A stretch of 64,000 nt of DNA from the NCBI RefSeq assembly GCF_003671495.1, contig NZ_RCHN01000004.1:31164-95163 (forward strand). Reading direction: 5' to 3'. The first letter of the stretch is position 1. The number at the start of each line of letters is the position of its first letter. Both the position numbers and the translations under genes were made by a program. Source of the stretch: Ketobacter sp. (GTDB lineage: Bacteria; Pseudomonadota; Gammaproteobacteria; Pseudomonadales; Ketobacteraceae). The notes beneath the pieces are model-generated. The model had not been told where the DNA came from, did no database searches, and saw only the letters and a program-made list of their open reading frames with translations. Positions 51,761-60,029 of the stretch are shown piece after piece.

Positions 51761-52204
51761 ATGTTGAAACAGGTTGTATCTTCCACCGTTTTGGTTGGGG
51801 CTTTGTTTTTCTCTGGTTGTGCTTCCATCAACAAAGCACCGGCCAGTATGGATGCTGAGGCAAAGCAATTTAAGCCGAATCCCAGCTACTCTCAGGTTTA
51901 TGTATACCGCAATGAAACACTTGGGGCTGCGTTGTCCATGCCGGTGACGGTCAATGGCAAGTTAGCGGGTACCACCGGACCAAATTCATTCTTCAAGTTT
52001 GATCTGCCGGCCGGGGAGCATACTATCACTTCCCAGGACGACGAATCCGTACTGAAGATCTCCACCAAGAACAACGAAATCTATTACGTGTGGCAGGAAG
52101 TGAAAATGGGCGCGTTCTCCGGTGGCTCTGATTTGCAGATCGTCGATGAAGCCAAAGGCCAGTCTGGCGTGCGTGAATGCACGATGATTCAAAGCAACTT
52201 CTAA
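51761..52204 (+). CDS. DUF2846-type lipoprotein
   Basis: 147 residues, AAGGAAA before the ATG. Signal peptide with lipobox FSGC (Cys20). The mature domain matches DUF2846: SQVYVYRNETLGAALSMPVTV, NGKLAGTTGPNSFFKFDLPAG, EHTITSQDDESVLKI, NNEIYYVWQEV. This is a small beta-sandwich found in many proteobacterial lipoproteins of unknown role, probably at the outer membrane. The 180-base upstream gap has TTGCAT and TACACT elements that could form a weak sigma-70 promoter. A strong GC stem-loop follows the stop. Confidence 0.85.
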   Translation: MLKQVVSSTVLVGALFFSGCASINKAPASMDAEAKQFKPNPSYSQVYVYRNETLGAALSMPVTVNGKLAGTTGPNSFFKFDLPAGEHTITSQDDESVLKISTKNNEIYYVWQEVKMGAFSGGSDLQIVDEAKGQSGVRECTMIQSNF

Positions 52205-52232
52205 GCGATAGTGTACAGCGTTGTGTTCAGAA

Positions 52233-52251
52233 GGGGGGTGTAACACCCCCC
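52233..52251 (+). terminator. GC stem-loop after the DUF2846 gene
   Basis: An eight-base stem GGGGGGTG / CACCCCCC closes on the loop TAA, 28 bases after the stop codon. No T-run follows, so termination would be weak or Rho-assisted. Confidence 0.5.
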
Positions 52252-52324
52252 TGATACCGCGGCTGGCAAGATTCCCAAACAGGGACGCAAACATGTTATA
52301 AAGTAAGTCGCACTCCGCTATCTA

Positions 52325-52906
52325 ATGGACATCTCAGACATGGAAGATCACTTTTTACAACCAAGACTGATCGGCAAAACGGTCTCGTTATTCCCATTGC
52401 AGGCATCACATTTCGAGGAACTGTATGCCGCCGCCTCCGACCCCTTGATCTGGATTGGCCATCCACGCACCGACCGCTACCAGCGGGAGGTCTTCAGCAA
52501 ACTCTTCGAGGACTCCATCAATTCAAAAGGCGCCCTGATCGTGGTTCAGAATGATACTGGCAGGGTCATCGGCAGCTCCAGATACTATGAATTCAACCCC
52601 GAACAGTCCGAGGTTTGTATTGGATATTCGTTTCTTGTGCGGGACTGTTGGGGAGGGGCCGTCAACAAAGAAGTCAAGCAACTGTTGTTGGACCATGCCT
52701 TCACCCGCGTGTCCACGGTCTGGTTCCATGTGGATGTAAACAATGTGCGCTCCCGAAAAGCCATGGCAAAAATCGGTGCGGTGCAATCCCATATCGGCAC
52801 CAAGCTATTCGGTGGTCAGGCCTATGACTACGTGTTCTATAAAATGGAACGCGCCAACCAGGCTGAGGCTGTGAGTGACCCGCTCGTTGACCAAAGCACA
52901 ATCTGA
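52325..52906 (+). CDS. GNAT-family N-acetyltransferase (RimJ/RimL type)
   Basis: 193 residues; a second ATG at 52340 is possible. Pattern of the RimJ/RimL branch: LIGKTVSLFPLQASHFEELYAAA, GRVIGSSRYYEFNPEQSEVCIGY, SFLVRDCWGGAVNKEVKQLLLDHAF (the acetyl-CoA loop region) and VDVNNVRSRKAMAKIGA. It should move an acetyl group from acetyl-CoA to an amine, perhaps a protein N-terminus, amino acid or drug. The end of the gene overlaps the next one by 32 bases. Confidence 0.88.
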   Translation: MDISDMEDHFLQPRLIGKTVSLFPLQASHFEELYAAASDPLIWIGHPRTDRYQREVFSKLFEDSINSKGALIVVQNDTGRVIGSSRYYEFNPEQSEVCIGYSFLVRDCWGGAVNKEVKQLLLDHAFTRVSTVWFHVDVNNVRSRKAMAKIGAVQSHIGTKLFGGQAYDYVFYKMERANQAEAVSDPLVDQSTI

Positions 52907-53498
52907 TTTGGTGCAAGCCTGGTTTGGTGATCGCTTCAGTGAGCTTCACCCCAGGTTGCAGGCCCTTCATATACAGGGGGGGCAGTTGACCGGTCAGGTC
53001 AGCTTGGCGTTCGGGCGTGGGGTGGCAGGCGTGATCGGCCGGCGGCTGGCCCGTAAAATGGGTTTGCCCAGCGCCGGTGACCACCACCTTCGAGTTTCCA
53101 TATTCCACGATGAGCACTGCCTGCACTGGTATCGACAGTTCAATCAGCAGGAAACCGTGGAATCCCGTTTTAAACCGGTGGGCACACTGCACCAGGGCTA
53201 CTGGCTGGAAACCACGGGGCCACTGACGATGCGGTTGACGGTGGATATCCTGAACGGCGCTTGGCATTGGCGCTGCCTGGAGGTGACGCTTTACGGCTGC
53301 CCGATTCCGCTGTGGTTGATTCCAAAAATGGAAGCCTATAAAACGGTGGAAGACGGCCGCTACCGTTTTCACGTCAGCTTTTCGTATCCGTGGTTAGGCG
53401 CAGTGTTCGGCCCAGAGCTGGGCCCGTTAGTGGTCTATGAAGGTCTGCTGGATCTGGAAGAATTGCCCGCAGACGCCGGGCGTGATCGCCATGAGTAA
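52875..53498 (+). CDS. DUF4166-type protein
   Basis: 207 residues, GTG start inside the GNAT gene; overlap suggests coupled translation. The sequence fits DUF4166: LHPRLQALHIQGGQLTGQVSLAFGRG, GRRLARKMGLPSAGDHHLRVSI, WYRQFNQQETVESRFKPVG, then GAWHWRCLEVTLYGCPIPLWLIPKMEAYK. The family is found attached to or near short-chain reductase-like and lipid-related proteins, and its role is unknown. No signal peptide. Confidence 0.75.
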   Translation: MTRSLTKAQSDLVQAWFGDRFSELHPRLQALHIQGGQLTGQVSLAFGRGVAGVIGRRLARKMGLPSAGDHHLRVSIFHDEHCLHWYRQFNQQETVESRFKPVGTLHQGYWLETTGPLTMRLTVDILNGAWHWRCLEVTLYGCPIPLWLIPKMEAYKTVEDGRYRFHVSFSYPWLGAVFGPELGPLVVYEGLLDLEELPADAGRDRHE

Positions 53499-53524
53499 CC
53501 AATAAACCTGATCAGGTGAAATTT

Positions 53525-53836
53525 ATGGAAGCAAAAGTTGCGGTGTTCGGCATCCTGCGGTTTCCTCCCCAGCAGATTGCCTCGTTGCTGCCACATCTGG
53601 AAGCCTTTGTTCGCGCCACCCAGGAACGGGATGGCTGCATTCTTTATGAGGTGGCAGAAGATCCATTCGATAAGGGCCTGATCCGGTTTTCGGAGCTGTG
53701 GCCCAGTCGTGAAAGCCTGGAACAGCATTTGGTGGCGTCTCATATTGAACCCTGGCGCCAAGCGGCGCGGGCCCACGGTTTATTGGAGAGGGTTTTTCAC
53801 TCCTATGATATCCGTTCCACAGCCATACCGGTCTGA
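53525..53836 (+). CDS. Antibiotic biosynthesis monooxygenase (ABM) domain protein
   Basis: 103 residues from ATG 53525, with AGGTGA five bases before; a GTG at 53516 would add three. A ferredoxin-like ABM fold is suggested by VAVFGILRFPPQQIASLLPHLEAFVRATQERDGCILYEVAEDP and FSELWPSRESLEQHLVASHIEPW. YgiN-like proteins of this type act on quinones or similar substrates as dimers. It closes a short GNAT, DUF4166, ABM gene set. Confidence 0.82.
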   Translation: MEAKVAVFGILRFPPQQIASLLPHLEAFVRATQERDGCILYEVAEDPFDKGLIRFSELWPSRESLEQHLVASHIEPWRQAARAHGLLERVFHSYDIRSTAIPV

Positions 53837-53941
53837 CGGGAGGTGACTATAACACCACCACTTGTTATCGGAATGTCGCAAAGTCGTGTTAAGATTGGCG
53901 GTTCACAATAAAAAGATAAATTAAATTTGGGGAAGACACGG

Positions 53942-56900
53942 ATGATTTCTGTTAAGAAACATGCTGTTCGGATTTGTTTGCTCTCAATCTTCACATTAAT
54001 ACTTTGGGGTTGTGGTGGTGGCACACCGGCGCTCAAGAATGGGGTCCCGGTTACCGGCGTGAGTGGTGCGCTTGATTCGGTGAAAACCTACCGCATCAGT
54101 ATTCCAGACAACACCAATGCCTTGCTGATCGCGCTGACCGGCAGCCCGGATCTGCAGGCGGAATTACTGAACGCCGACGGAACCAGCCTGTTGTTGTGCC
54201 CATCCCTTGCGGTATCACTTGCGCCCTGCAGTCTGCTGAATCCCCCTACTGGCGATCTGGAGCTCAAGCTGACCTCTGTTGCGGACTATGAAAATGTGTC
54301 CATCGCGGCGTCCTGGGGTGGCCCTGACGCTGCCGTGCTCACCAATGCGGTTCCATTGGCGGAGCTGAATGCGCCAGCAGACTCCATACGTCTGGCCTCG
54401 TTCTTTATGGAGGCACCGGAGCAGGTGCTGTCGTTGCAAAGCAGCGGCCTGCAGGATTCAGAGCTGCAACTGCTGGACAGCCAGGGGCAGCTGATCCAGC
54501 CATGTGGACAACGTTGTCAGGTGGCAGGGCTGGCAACGGGCCTGTATTTTCTCCGTATTCAGAATAGCGCGGCCTACAGCGGCGCCAGCCTGGTGGCCAG
54601 TTGGGGTCGCCCCTTAACAGCCACGTTGGAAAACGGGATTCCAAAGCGCGGGCTTACCGGTGTGACCGGCGAGCGACTTGTCGAAACCCTGTATCTGCCG
54701 GCCCAGGCGGACAGCATTATGGTGCTTAGCAGTTCCCTGGGTGTGTTTCTGGAAATCATCAATCAGCAGGGAGTGGTGGTAATGGACTGCCCACTGGCAC
54801 AACCGTGCACGGTGTCCGGCCTGACAGAGGGCCTGTATTCCGTCGCCATGGTGTTGTCGAGCGATGAGAGTGCCTTTTCCATTACGGCGGCCTGGGGCGG
54901 TGAGGGCATGACATCACTGGCTCAGGGTGCCCAGCGCCCGTGGTCGGACGCGGAAGTGGGCGACGTGTTTCTGGATACGTTTGTCGCGCCGCAGGATGCC
55001 GAGTTTGTGGCCGTGGCGCCGCTGGCGGAACATGTGGTGCAGGAAGTGTTCTCTGCGCGAGGGGAGCGGGTGGCTTCCTGCTGGTTAGAGCAGCCGTGTA
55101 TTCTCCCCCAACCGCAGGCTGATCCGTATTTCGTGAAGAGCCAGGTGACAGGGCCCAGCGGTCCGCAACAGTTTCACGTTGCGCTGAACTACGGCGGTCC
55201 ACTCTATGATTCGTTGGAGCGCCGTCAGCGTAAACAAAACCAGGCTGTACCCGACAGCGGTTTCCTGATTGAAACCTTCTCTGCCCAGGCGCAGGATCGC
55301 CGCGGGGTATTTGCGGCAACCCTTGGTACCCGCGTTAAACTCTACGGGAGCGATGGCGTCGAGTTCCACTGTGAGCCCTATCGCCCTTGTCTATTGGATC
55401 TGCAATCCCCGTCATCCTTCATTGCCTATATCCATAACGAAGACGGCGGTTTGCTGCCAGTGGGCAGTCCGGTCAGTGTTGCCTTTTCCACCTGGAGCGA
55501 GCAGGGGGGCACCCTGGTGAATCAGGATCAGGTTCAGGCGGCGATCCAAGGGGATGCGGATCTGCAGTTGGAAACCTTTAGTACACAGGAGGATGTGGCC
55601 GCCTTTATGTTGGCCGCACCGGACACCCGCGATGAAAACCCGTTGCTGATAGAGATCCTGGATGCGGAAGTTGGCGCCGGTGTGGCGTTCTGCTACGACT
55701 TTGAGCCCTGTATTGCAACCAACACCGGGGCCAAGGACTACGTGGTGCTGATCGGGCGCGGCGGCTCGGCGCCCCAGGACAACGTCGTCAACACCGTATC
55801 CCTCACCTTCGGCGGAACGGCTTACACCACCATCGCAAACGGCGGGGTGAATCGTCATGCACTGGCGACCGGGGCATTTGCGGTGGAATCCATGGTGGTT
55901 CCTTTCACCACGGAGTTGATGCAGTTCGCTGCATCGCCTTCTGGGCAGGTGGATGTCTACTCCGCCCATGGGGAATGGGTTTGTCGTCAGCAGGTTCGAT
56001 GTTCGTTGCTGGTCGGTAGCAGCAATGTGTTGTTCGCCCGAGTGACGCAGTTGGATGGCACCTACTCCGAGCTGAATACCAGTCTGGCGCTGGGTGCAGA
56101 AGGGGTTGGCTCCATGGTCAGCGGTGATCAGAAAACGCTGGTGTTGCCCAATGAGACTAGTGTGGCTTTGCAGTCGTTCTATGTGCCTGAAGGCATCGAG
56201 GGCGGTGTATTTGCGGCCTTCTCTGCCGATGGGGTGGTCAACGTCAGTATCCGTTCGGGGGATGGGCGTGAGATCTGCAGTGCTGAGCAGGGTTGTGGTT
56301 TTAGCGGCGCTCGAGACGAATTGTATTTTGTGGAAATGACCATGGCCTACAGCGCAGTGGCGGACCAGCCGATTACGGTCAATGTGTCACTGTTGCTGGG
56401 CAGCCAGCAGCAAACCACGCTTGAAAGTAGTGGTTCCTTTTATGATTTGAATCTGGCGCCCGGTGCAATGCATTTGTCCTCATTTTATCTGTCGGATGAA
56501 TTCAATTCGCTCGCTTTGGCAAACAGTCCGGATATGCTGATCAGAGTGTACGATGAGCAGGGATTGCCCCTGCCCGAACAGCAGATCTATTCACACTTGC
56601 CACCAGGGTTGTACTTTGTGCAGGTGATGCGAACCGATGATCCCTGGCAGAGTGCGTCCGGTTTTTCAATCGCGCTCGGTGGGGAACAGCATGCCGTTAT
56701 GCAGCGGGGCAGGCCAGCGTCGTTTGAATTTGTGGCAGACGGTCGCGTTGATGTACAGAGCTTTTTCCTGCCAGAAAGTGCAGACTCTGTTCTGTTGGTG
56801 CCTTCACCCCTGGCATGGATGACGGAAATACGGCATTCGGAATTTGGCCCTGATGTGATTGCCTCCTGCAGCGGGGAGGCGCATTGTCATTTAGCGTACG

Positions 56901-57913
56901 GAGAAGCGGGAACCTACTTTGTTTACAGCTACCTGCCGGATGACGGGTTTGAGCCGGCGGCTCAGTATTCGATGACCATGCAATACCTGAACTCCGCCAC
57001 CGGCGGTTCCATGAACCATGGGCAGATTGCAACCATTGATGCGCTAGAGCCAGGCCAGTTCTGGATTGAATCGTTTTACCTGGCGCAACACTCCATACCA
57101 TTGGCAGTGGGCACCTCCGCCAATACCAGCGTCAAAGTCGTTCATGAATTTGGGGGGGGAGTTGGTCCAAGTGCGTGGAGCTCTCCAGCACTGATGAGCA
57201 CCTACGATGCACCAGGCGGTGGGTATTATGCATTGATGGAGGCGAACCCGGATTATCCCGGCAGCAATCAGGAAGAGATGTGGTACAACAATCACAGCGT
57301 CAAAGCGCTGTGGGGCAATGAGCCCACGATGGTGAATGGCGGTGCCATTGCCATCGGCCGCGATCACGTGGTGTTGGAGAGTTTCAGGGTGGAAGAAGGC
57401 GCCGCTGCCAATTTCCCGGAAATCTATTCCGGCATGGTAACCCATACGGTGGAAATGGCTTGGAGTAACCTGTTCAGTGAGTTTGATTACCAGACCTGTG
57501 ATCTGTTCTGGGAGCCTTGCCGTTTTGATATCAATGAGCCAGGTTTGTACTACGTGTTCCAGGAGAACGTCCATGACTACCCAGATCGTGAGGTGGGCAG
57601 TCTGTCATTGGCCTGGGGTGGACCAAAAGGTACGTCCTTGGAGAATGGCAAAACCTATCAAACGCTGCCGTTTGATACCCTGAACTTTGCTGTGCATTCA
57701 GTGTATTTGCCAGCGCAGACTACGTTGACGTTTAACCTGCCGGAAAACACCACGGTAGAAGTGTATGACGGTTATCCGGGTGACCATGAGGTGGGTTGTT
57801 ATGGGGCCACATGCGAGCTCACCCTGGAGCCGGGTCTGCACTTCATTTATTTCCGTTTTCACGCGTGGCCAGTGCTGGGCACCGAAGGGGTACGTTACCA
57901 GGTGTTGTGGTAA
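53942..57913 (+). CDS. Giant lipoprotein of 13 tandem beta-sandwich repeats
   Basis: 1323 residues from ATG 53942, with GGGGAAG six bases before. Signal peptide with lipobox LWGC (Cys24). The rest is 13 repeats of about 95-105 residues. Each opens with an xxGxP-like start, has a hydrophobic strand set and closes with a GLYF/GLYxV strand and an [AS]WGG-type junction. Eleven of the repeats carry a close cysteine pair (for example CPLAQPC, CEPYRPC, CYDFEPC, CSAEQGC). Repeats 9 and 11 lack it. The layout resembles bacterial pre-peptidase C-terminal-like domains strung together. It is probably a long surface-exposed stalk or adhesin on the outer membrane. The family name is tentative; the repeat structure is plain. 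Confidence 0.8.
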   Translation: MISVKKHAVRICLLSIFTLILWGCGGGTPALKNGVPVTGVSGALDSVKTYRISIPDNTNALLIALTGSPDLQAELLNADGTSLLLCPSLAVSLAPCSLLNPPTGDLELKLTSVADYENVSIAASWGGPDAAVLTNAVPLAELNAPADSIRLASFFMEAPEQVLSLQSSGLQDSELQLLDSQGQLIQPCGQRCQVAGLATGLYFLRIQNSAAYSGASLVASWGRPLTATLENGIPKRGLTGVTGERLVETLYLPAQADSIMVLSSSLGVFLEIINQQGVVVMDCPLAQPCTVSGLTEGLYSVAMVLSSDESAFSITAAWGGEGMTSLAQGAQRPWSDAEVGDVFLDTFVAPQDAEFVAVAPLAEHVVQEVFSARGERVASCWLEQPCILPQPQADPYFVKSQVTGPSGPQQFHVALNYGGPLYDSLERRQRKQNQAVPDSGFLIETFSAQAQDRRGVFAATLGTRVKLYGSDGVEFHCEPYRPCLLDLQSPSSFIAYIHNEDGGLLPVGSPVSVAFSTWSEQGGTLVNQDQVQAAIQGDADLQLETFSTQEDVAAFMLAAPDTRDENPLLIEILDAEVGAGVAFCYDFEPCIATNTGAKDYVVLIGRGGSAPQDNVVNTVSLTFGGTAYTTIANGGVNRHALATGAFAVESMVVPFTTELMQFAASPSGQVDVYSAHGEWVCRQQVRCSLLVGSSNVLFARVTQLDGTYSELNTSLALGAEGVGSMVSGDQKTLVLPNETSVALQSFYVPEGIEGGVFAAFSADGVVNVSIRSGDGREICSAEQGCGFSGARDELYFVEMTMAYSAVADQPITVNVSLLLGSQQQTTLESSGSFYDLNLAPGAMHLSSFYLSDEFNSLALANSPDMLIRVYDEQGLPLPEQQIYSHLPPGLYFVQVMRTDDPWQSASGFSIALGGEQHAVMQRGRPASFEFVADGRVDVQSFFLPESADSVLLVPSPLAWMTEIRHSEFGPDVIASCSGEAHCHLAYGEAGTYFVYSYLPDDGFEPAAQYSMTMQYLNSATGGSMNHGQIATIDALEPGQFWIESFYLAQHSIPLAVGTSANTSVKVVHEFGGGVGPSAWSSPALMSTYDAPGGGYYALMEANPDYPGSNQEEMWYNNHSVKALWGNEPTMVNGGAIAIGRDHVVLESFRVEEGAAANFPEIYSGMVTHTVEMAWSNLFSEFDYQTCDLFWEPCRFDINEPGLYYVFQENVHDYPDREVGSLSLAWGGPKGTSLENGKTYQTLPFDTLNFAVHSVYLPAQTTLTFNLPENTTVEVYDGYPGDHEVGCYGATCELTLEPGLHFIYFRFHAWPVLGTEGVRYQVLW

Positions 57914-57940
57914 GCAGTATTCTGGTTAGCACATAGACCC

Positions 57941-57966
57941 AACTGGCCATCAGCCGATGGCCAGTT
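57941..57966. terminator. Stem-loop between convergent genes
   Basis: A perfect 11-base stem AACTGGCCATC / GATGGCCAGTT closes on the loop AGCC, between the convergent repeat lipoprotein and sigma-54 activator genes. It overlaps the last codons of the latter. No T-run on either strand, so it is a weak terminator candidate. Confidence 0.5.
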
Positions 57967-59608
57967 CCTTGATCCGCCGTTTCAACGCTGCTTTGGAAAC
58001 GTGCAGTTCATCCACCATCTGTTCCAGATTGCCGGCACAACGCTCGTAGCTTTGCGTCAGCTCATCCACGCTCAGATCCCCGGCTTTGCGCACGTTGGGA
58101 TTGGCTTCAATCATTTTGTACAACGCCGCGCGGGAGATATTCAGGTCTTCTGCGGTGTTTTTCAGATCCCAGCGCTGGCGTTGCAGGGCCTCCATCAATT
58201 CTGACTCTTCGATGGTGCTGGGCTTGCGTCGATTGGGTGGTGGTGGCGCGGCGTTGCTGACCGCTTCCCCCTGGCGGGGTCTGGCGTAATGATGAATGAT
58301 GCTACCGGGCACCGGTGTGGGTTCCTGTTCGATGCCGTTGTTGTCCGGCGGTGTCTGTTCCTGTTCCTGCTGGCGTTGGTTCTGTTCCAACAGCATGGCT
58401 TCCACCCGCGGCGGGATGCTGGTGAAACCGGCCAGACGATTGTGGATGGCCACCTGCCGCGCGACGTTGCGCATCTGGCGGATATTACCGGGCCAATCAA
58501 ACTCCAGGGCATGCCGGAAGAACTGATACCAGAGCATTTCGGAATCCGGGTCCAGCTCCTGGTAATGACGCTGCTCGGCGATGGCATCAAATTCGTAACG
58601 CAGGAACTCCGACAGCAACAGGCCGATGTCGGGCTTGCGCTGGGCCAGGCGGGGAATCCAGATTTCAAAACCCGCCAACCGTTGCAGCAAGGGATTGCGG
58701 AAATCCTGGGATTCCAGTTTGCTCTCCAGGTCGGCATCGGTGGCGGCCACCAACCGCACATCCACTTTCAGGGTTTCGGTGCCGCCCACCGGCCTTACCT
58801 CGCTGGTTTCCAGGGTGCGCAGCAGGGCCACCTGCACCTCATCGGGCGCGTCACCGATTTCATCCAGGAACAGGGTGCTGTTGTTGGCCTGGGAAAAGTA
58901 GCCGGGCTTGTCTTTGTTGGCGCCGGTGAAGGCGCCTTTCTTGGCCCCGAACAATTCGGAGATGGCCAGGGATTCCGGGATGGCCCCCACGTTGACGGCC
59001 AGCATGGGGCGCGTGCAGCGGGGACTGGCGTTGTGCAGGGCGCTGGCCACCAATTCCTTACCGGTGCCGGTTTCGCCGCGGATCAGCACCGGTACATTGA
59101 GGTCGGCTACCCGATCCACGGAACGGCGGATGTTCTCGATGCCTTCACTGACCCCCAGCATGCGATGCATGTTGGGACTGCGCCGGTCCGGCGTCAGGCT
59201 GTGCAGCACCACGATGACCCGAGCCCCCAGCTCCACCACCACGCCAGTCTTCAGTTGTTCCTCGAACACATAGTGGGGGGCACGAACATGAAAGCCGTCG
59301 ATGCGGATGGCGGTGCCTTCCGGGTGGGGGGTGATAAGCAGGCGACCGTTCAGTTGCTGGATGGTGATGGGTTTGCGGCTGACGTAACGATCATCCAGGC
59401 TATAGCGGGTTTTGGCGAAGGGGGTGGAAAATTCCGGTTCCAGTCGTGACAGGGAGCAGGTCTTGCCTTGATCCAGCCCCTCCAGATAGGCGGTGGCGCC
59501 GATCCGATTCCAGTCGCTGTGGTAGGCGATTGTGAGGGCGTACAAGCTGTTCTGGCTGCTAAAGCTGACCGGCCGCTCGGCGCCCCACATGGTTGTATCG
59601 TTGCTCAT
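57950..59608 (-). CDS. Sigma-54-dependent activator with N-terminal FHA-like domain
   Basis: 552 residues. Residues about 45-140 are FHA-like (YSLDDRYVSRKPITIQQLNGRLLI). From about 148 comes a sigma-54 AAA+ module: GETGTGKE near 177, ELFGAKKGAFTGANKDK with the GAFTGA sigma-54 contact loop near 224, Walker B TLFLDEIGDAP and WPGNIRQMRNV. The C-terminus has two Fis-like helix-turn-helix stretches (ESELMEALQRQRWDLKNTAEDLNIS and LEQMVDELHVSKAALKRRI). There is no receiver domain, so phosphothreonine recognition by FHA may tune it. It is the last gene of the hcp-vgrG-PAAR operon and is likely the activator of the T6SS promoters. Confidence 0.92.
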   Translation of the reverse strand: MSNDTTMWGAERPVSFSSQNSLYALTIAYHSDWNRIGATAYLEGLDQGKTCSLSRLEPEFSTPFAKTRYSLDDRYVSRKPITIQQLNGRLLITPHPEGTAIRIDGFHVRAPHYVFEEQLKTGVVVELGARVIVVLHSLTPDRRSPNMHRMLGVSEGIENIRRSVDRVADLNVPVLIRGETGTGKELVASALHNASPRCTRPMLAVNVGAIPESLAISELFGAKKGAFTGANKDKPGYFSQANNSTLFLDEIGDAPDEVQVALLRTLETSEVRPVGGTETLKVDVRLVAATDADLESKLESQDFRNPLLQRLAGFEIWIPRLAQRKPDIGLLLSEFLRYEFDAIAEQRHYQELDPDSEMLWYQFFRHALEFDWPGNIRQMRNVARQVAIHNRLAGFTSIPPRVEAMLLEQNQRQQEQEQTPPDNNGIEQEPTPVPGSIIHHYARPRQGEAVSNAAPPPPNRRKPSTIEESELMEALQRQRWDLKNTAEDLNISRAALYKMIEANPNVRKAGDLSVDELTQSYERCAGNLEQMVDELHVSKAALKRRIKELAIG

Positions 59609-59698
59609 TCCCTACTCACTGGATGCTATTTGTTATCGGTGGGTGTCAGCTTCGGGATTGTAACGGTGAGGGCTGAAAATTGCTACGTAAGGCCCTGA

Positions 59699-60001
59699 TT
59701 AACCGCCAATCAGCACCGTGGGACAGCCCATGATGATGGTGCCGCCGTGGGCAGTGGTATCCCCCATGCGGGCGGCGGGTTTGCCGCCGATCATCACCGT
59801 GGCGCTGCCCTTGATGATGCTGTCCGGTGGCCCCACGCATACGCACATGCTGCCCATGCCGGCCGCCGGCATGCTGCCGATCAGGACAGTGGGGGCGGAG
59901 GGCATGGTAATGGGCCCACCCACGTGGGGAATGGGCACCGGGGCCGGGGTCTGCATGGGGCAGAGGTGGTTGTCGCCGACGCGGGCTGCGGGTTGTCCCA
60001 T
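59699..60001 (-). CDS. T6SS PAAR-repeat tip protein
   Basis: 100 residues made of PAAR motifs: QPAARVGDNHLCPM, PTVLIGSMPAAGMGSM and KPAARMGDTTAHGG, ending PTVLIGG. The His and Cys residues that bind zinc at the tip are present. There is no N- or C-terminal toxin domain. The protein caps the VgrG spike. It follows vgrG by 28 bases and precedes the sigma-54 activator by 90. Confidence 0.94.
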   Translation of the reverse strand: MGQPAARVGDNHLCPMQTPAPVPIPHVGGPITMPSAPTVLIGSMPAAGMGSMCVCVGPPDSIIKGSATVMIGGKPAARMGDTTAHGGTIIMGCPTVLIGG

Positions 60002-60029
60002 GGGGGGGCTCCTGTCCGTAATCTGAGGG

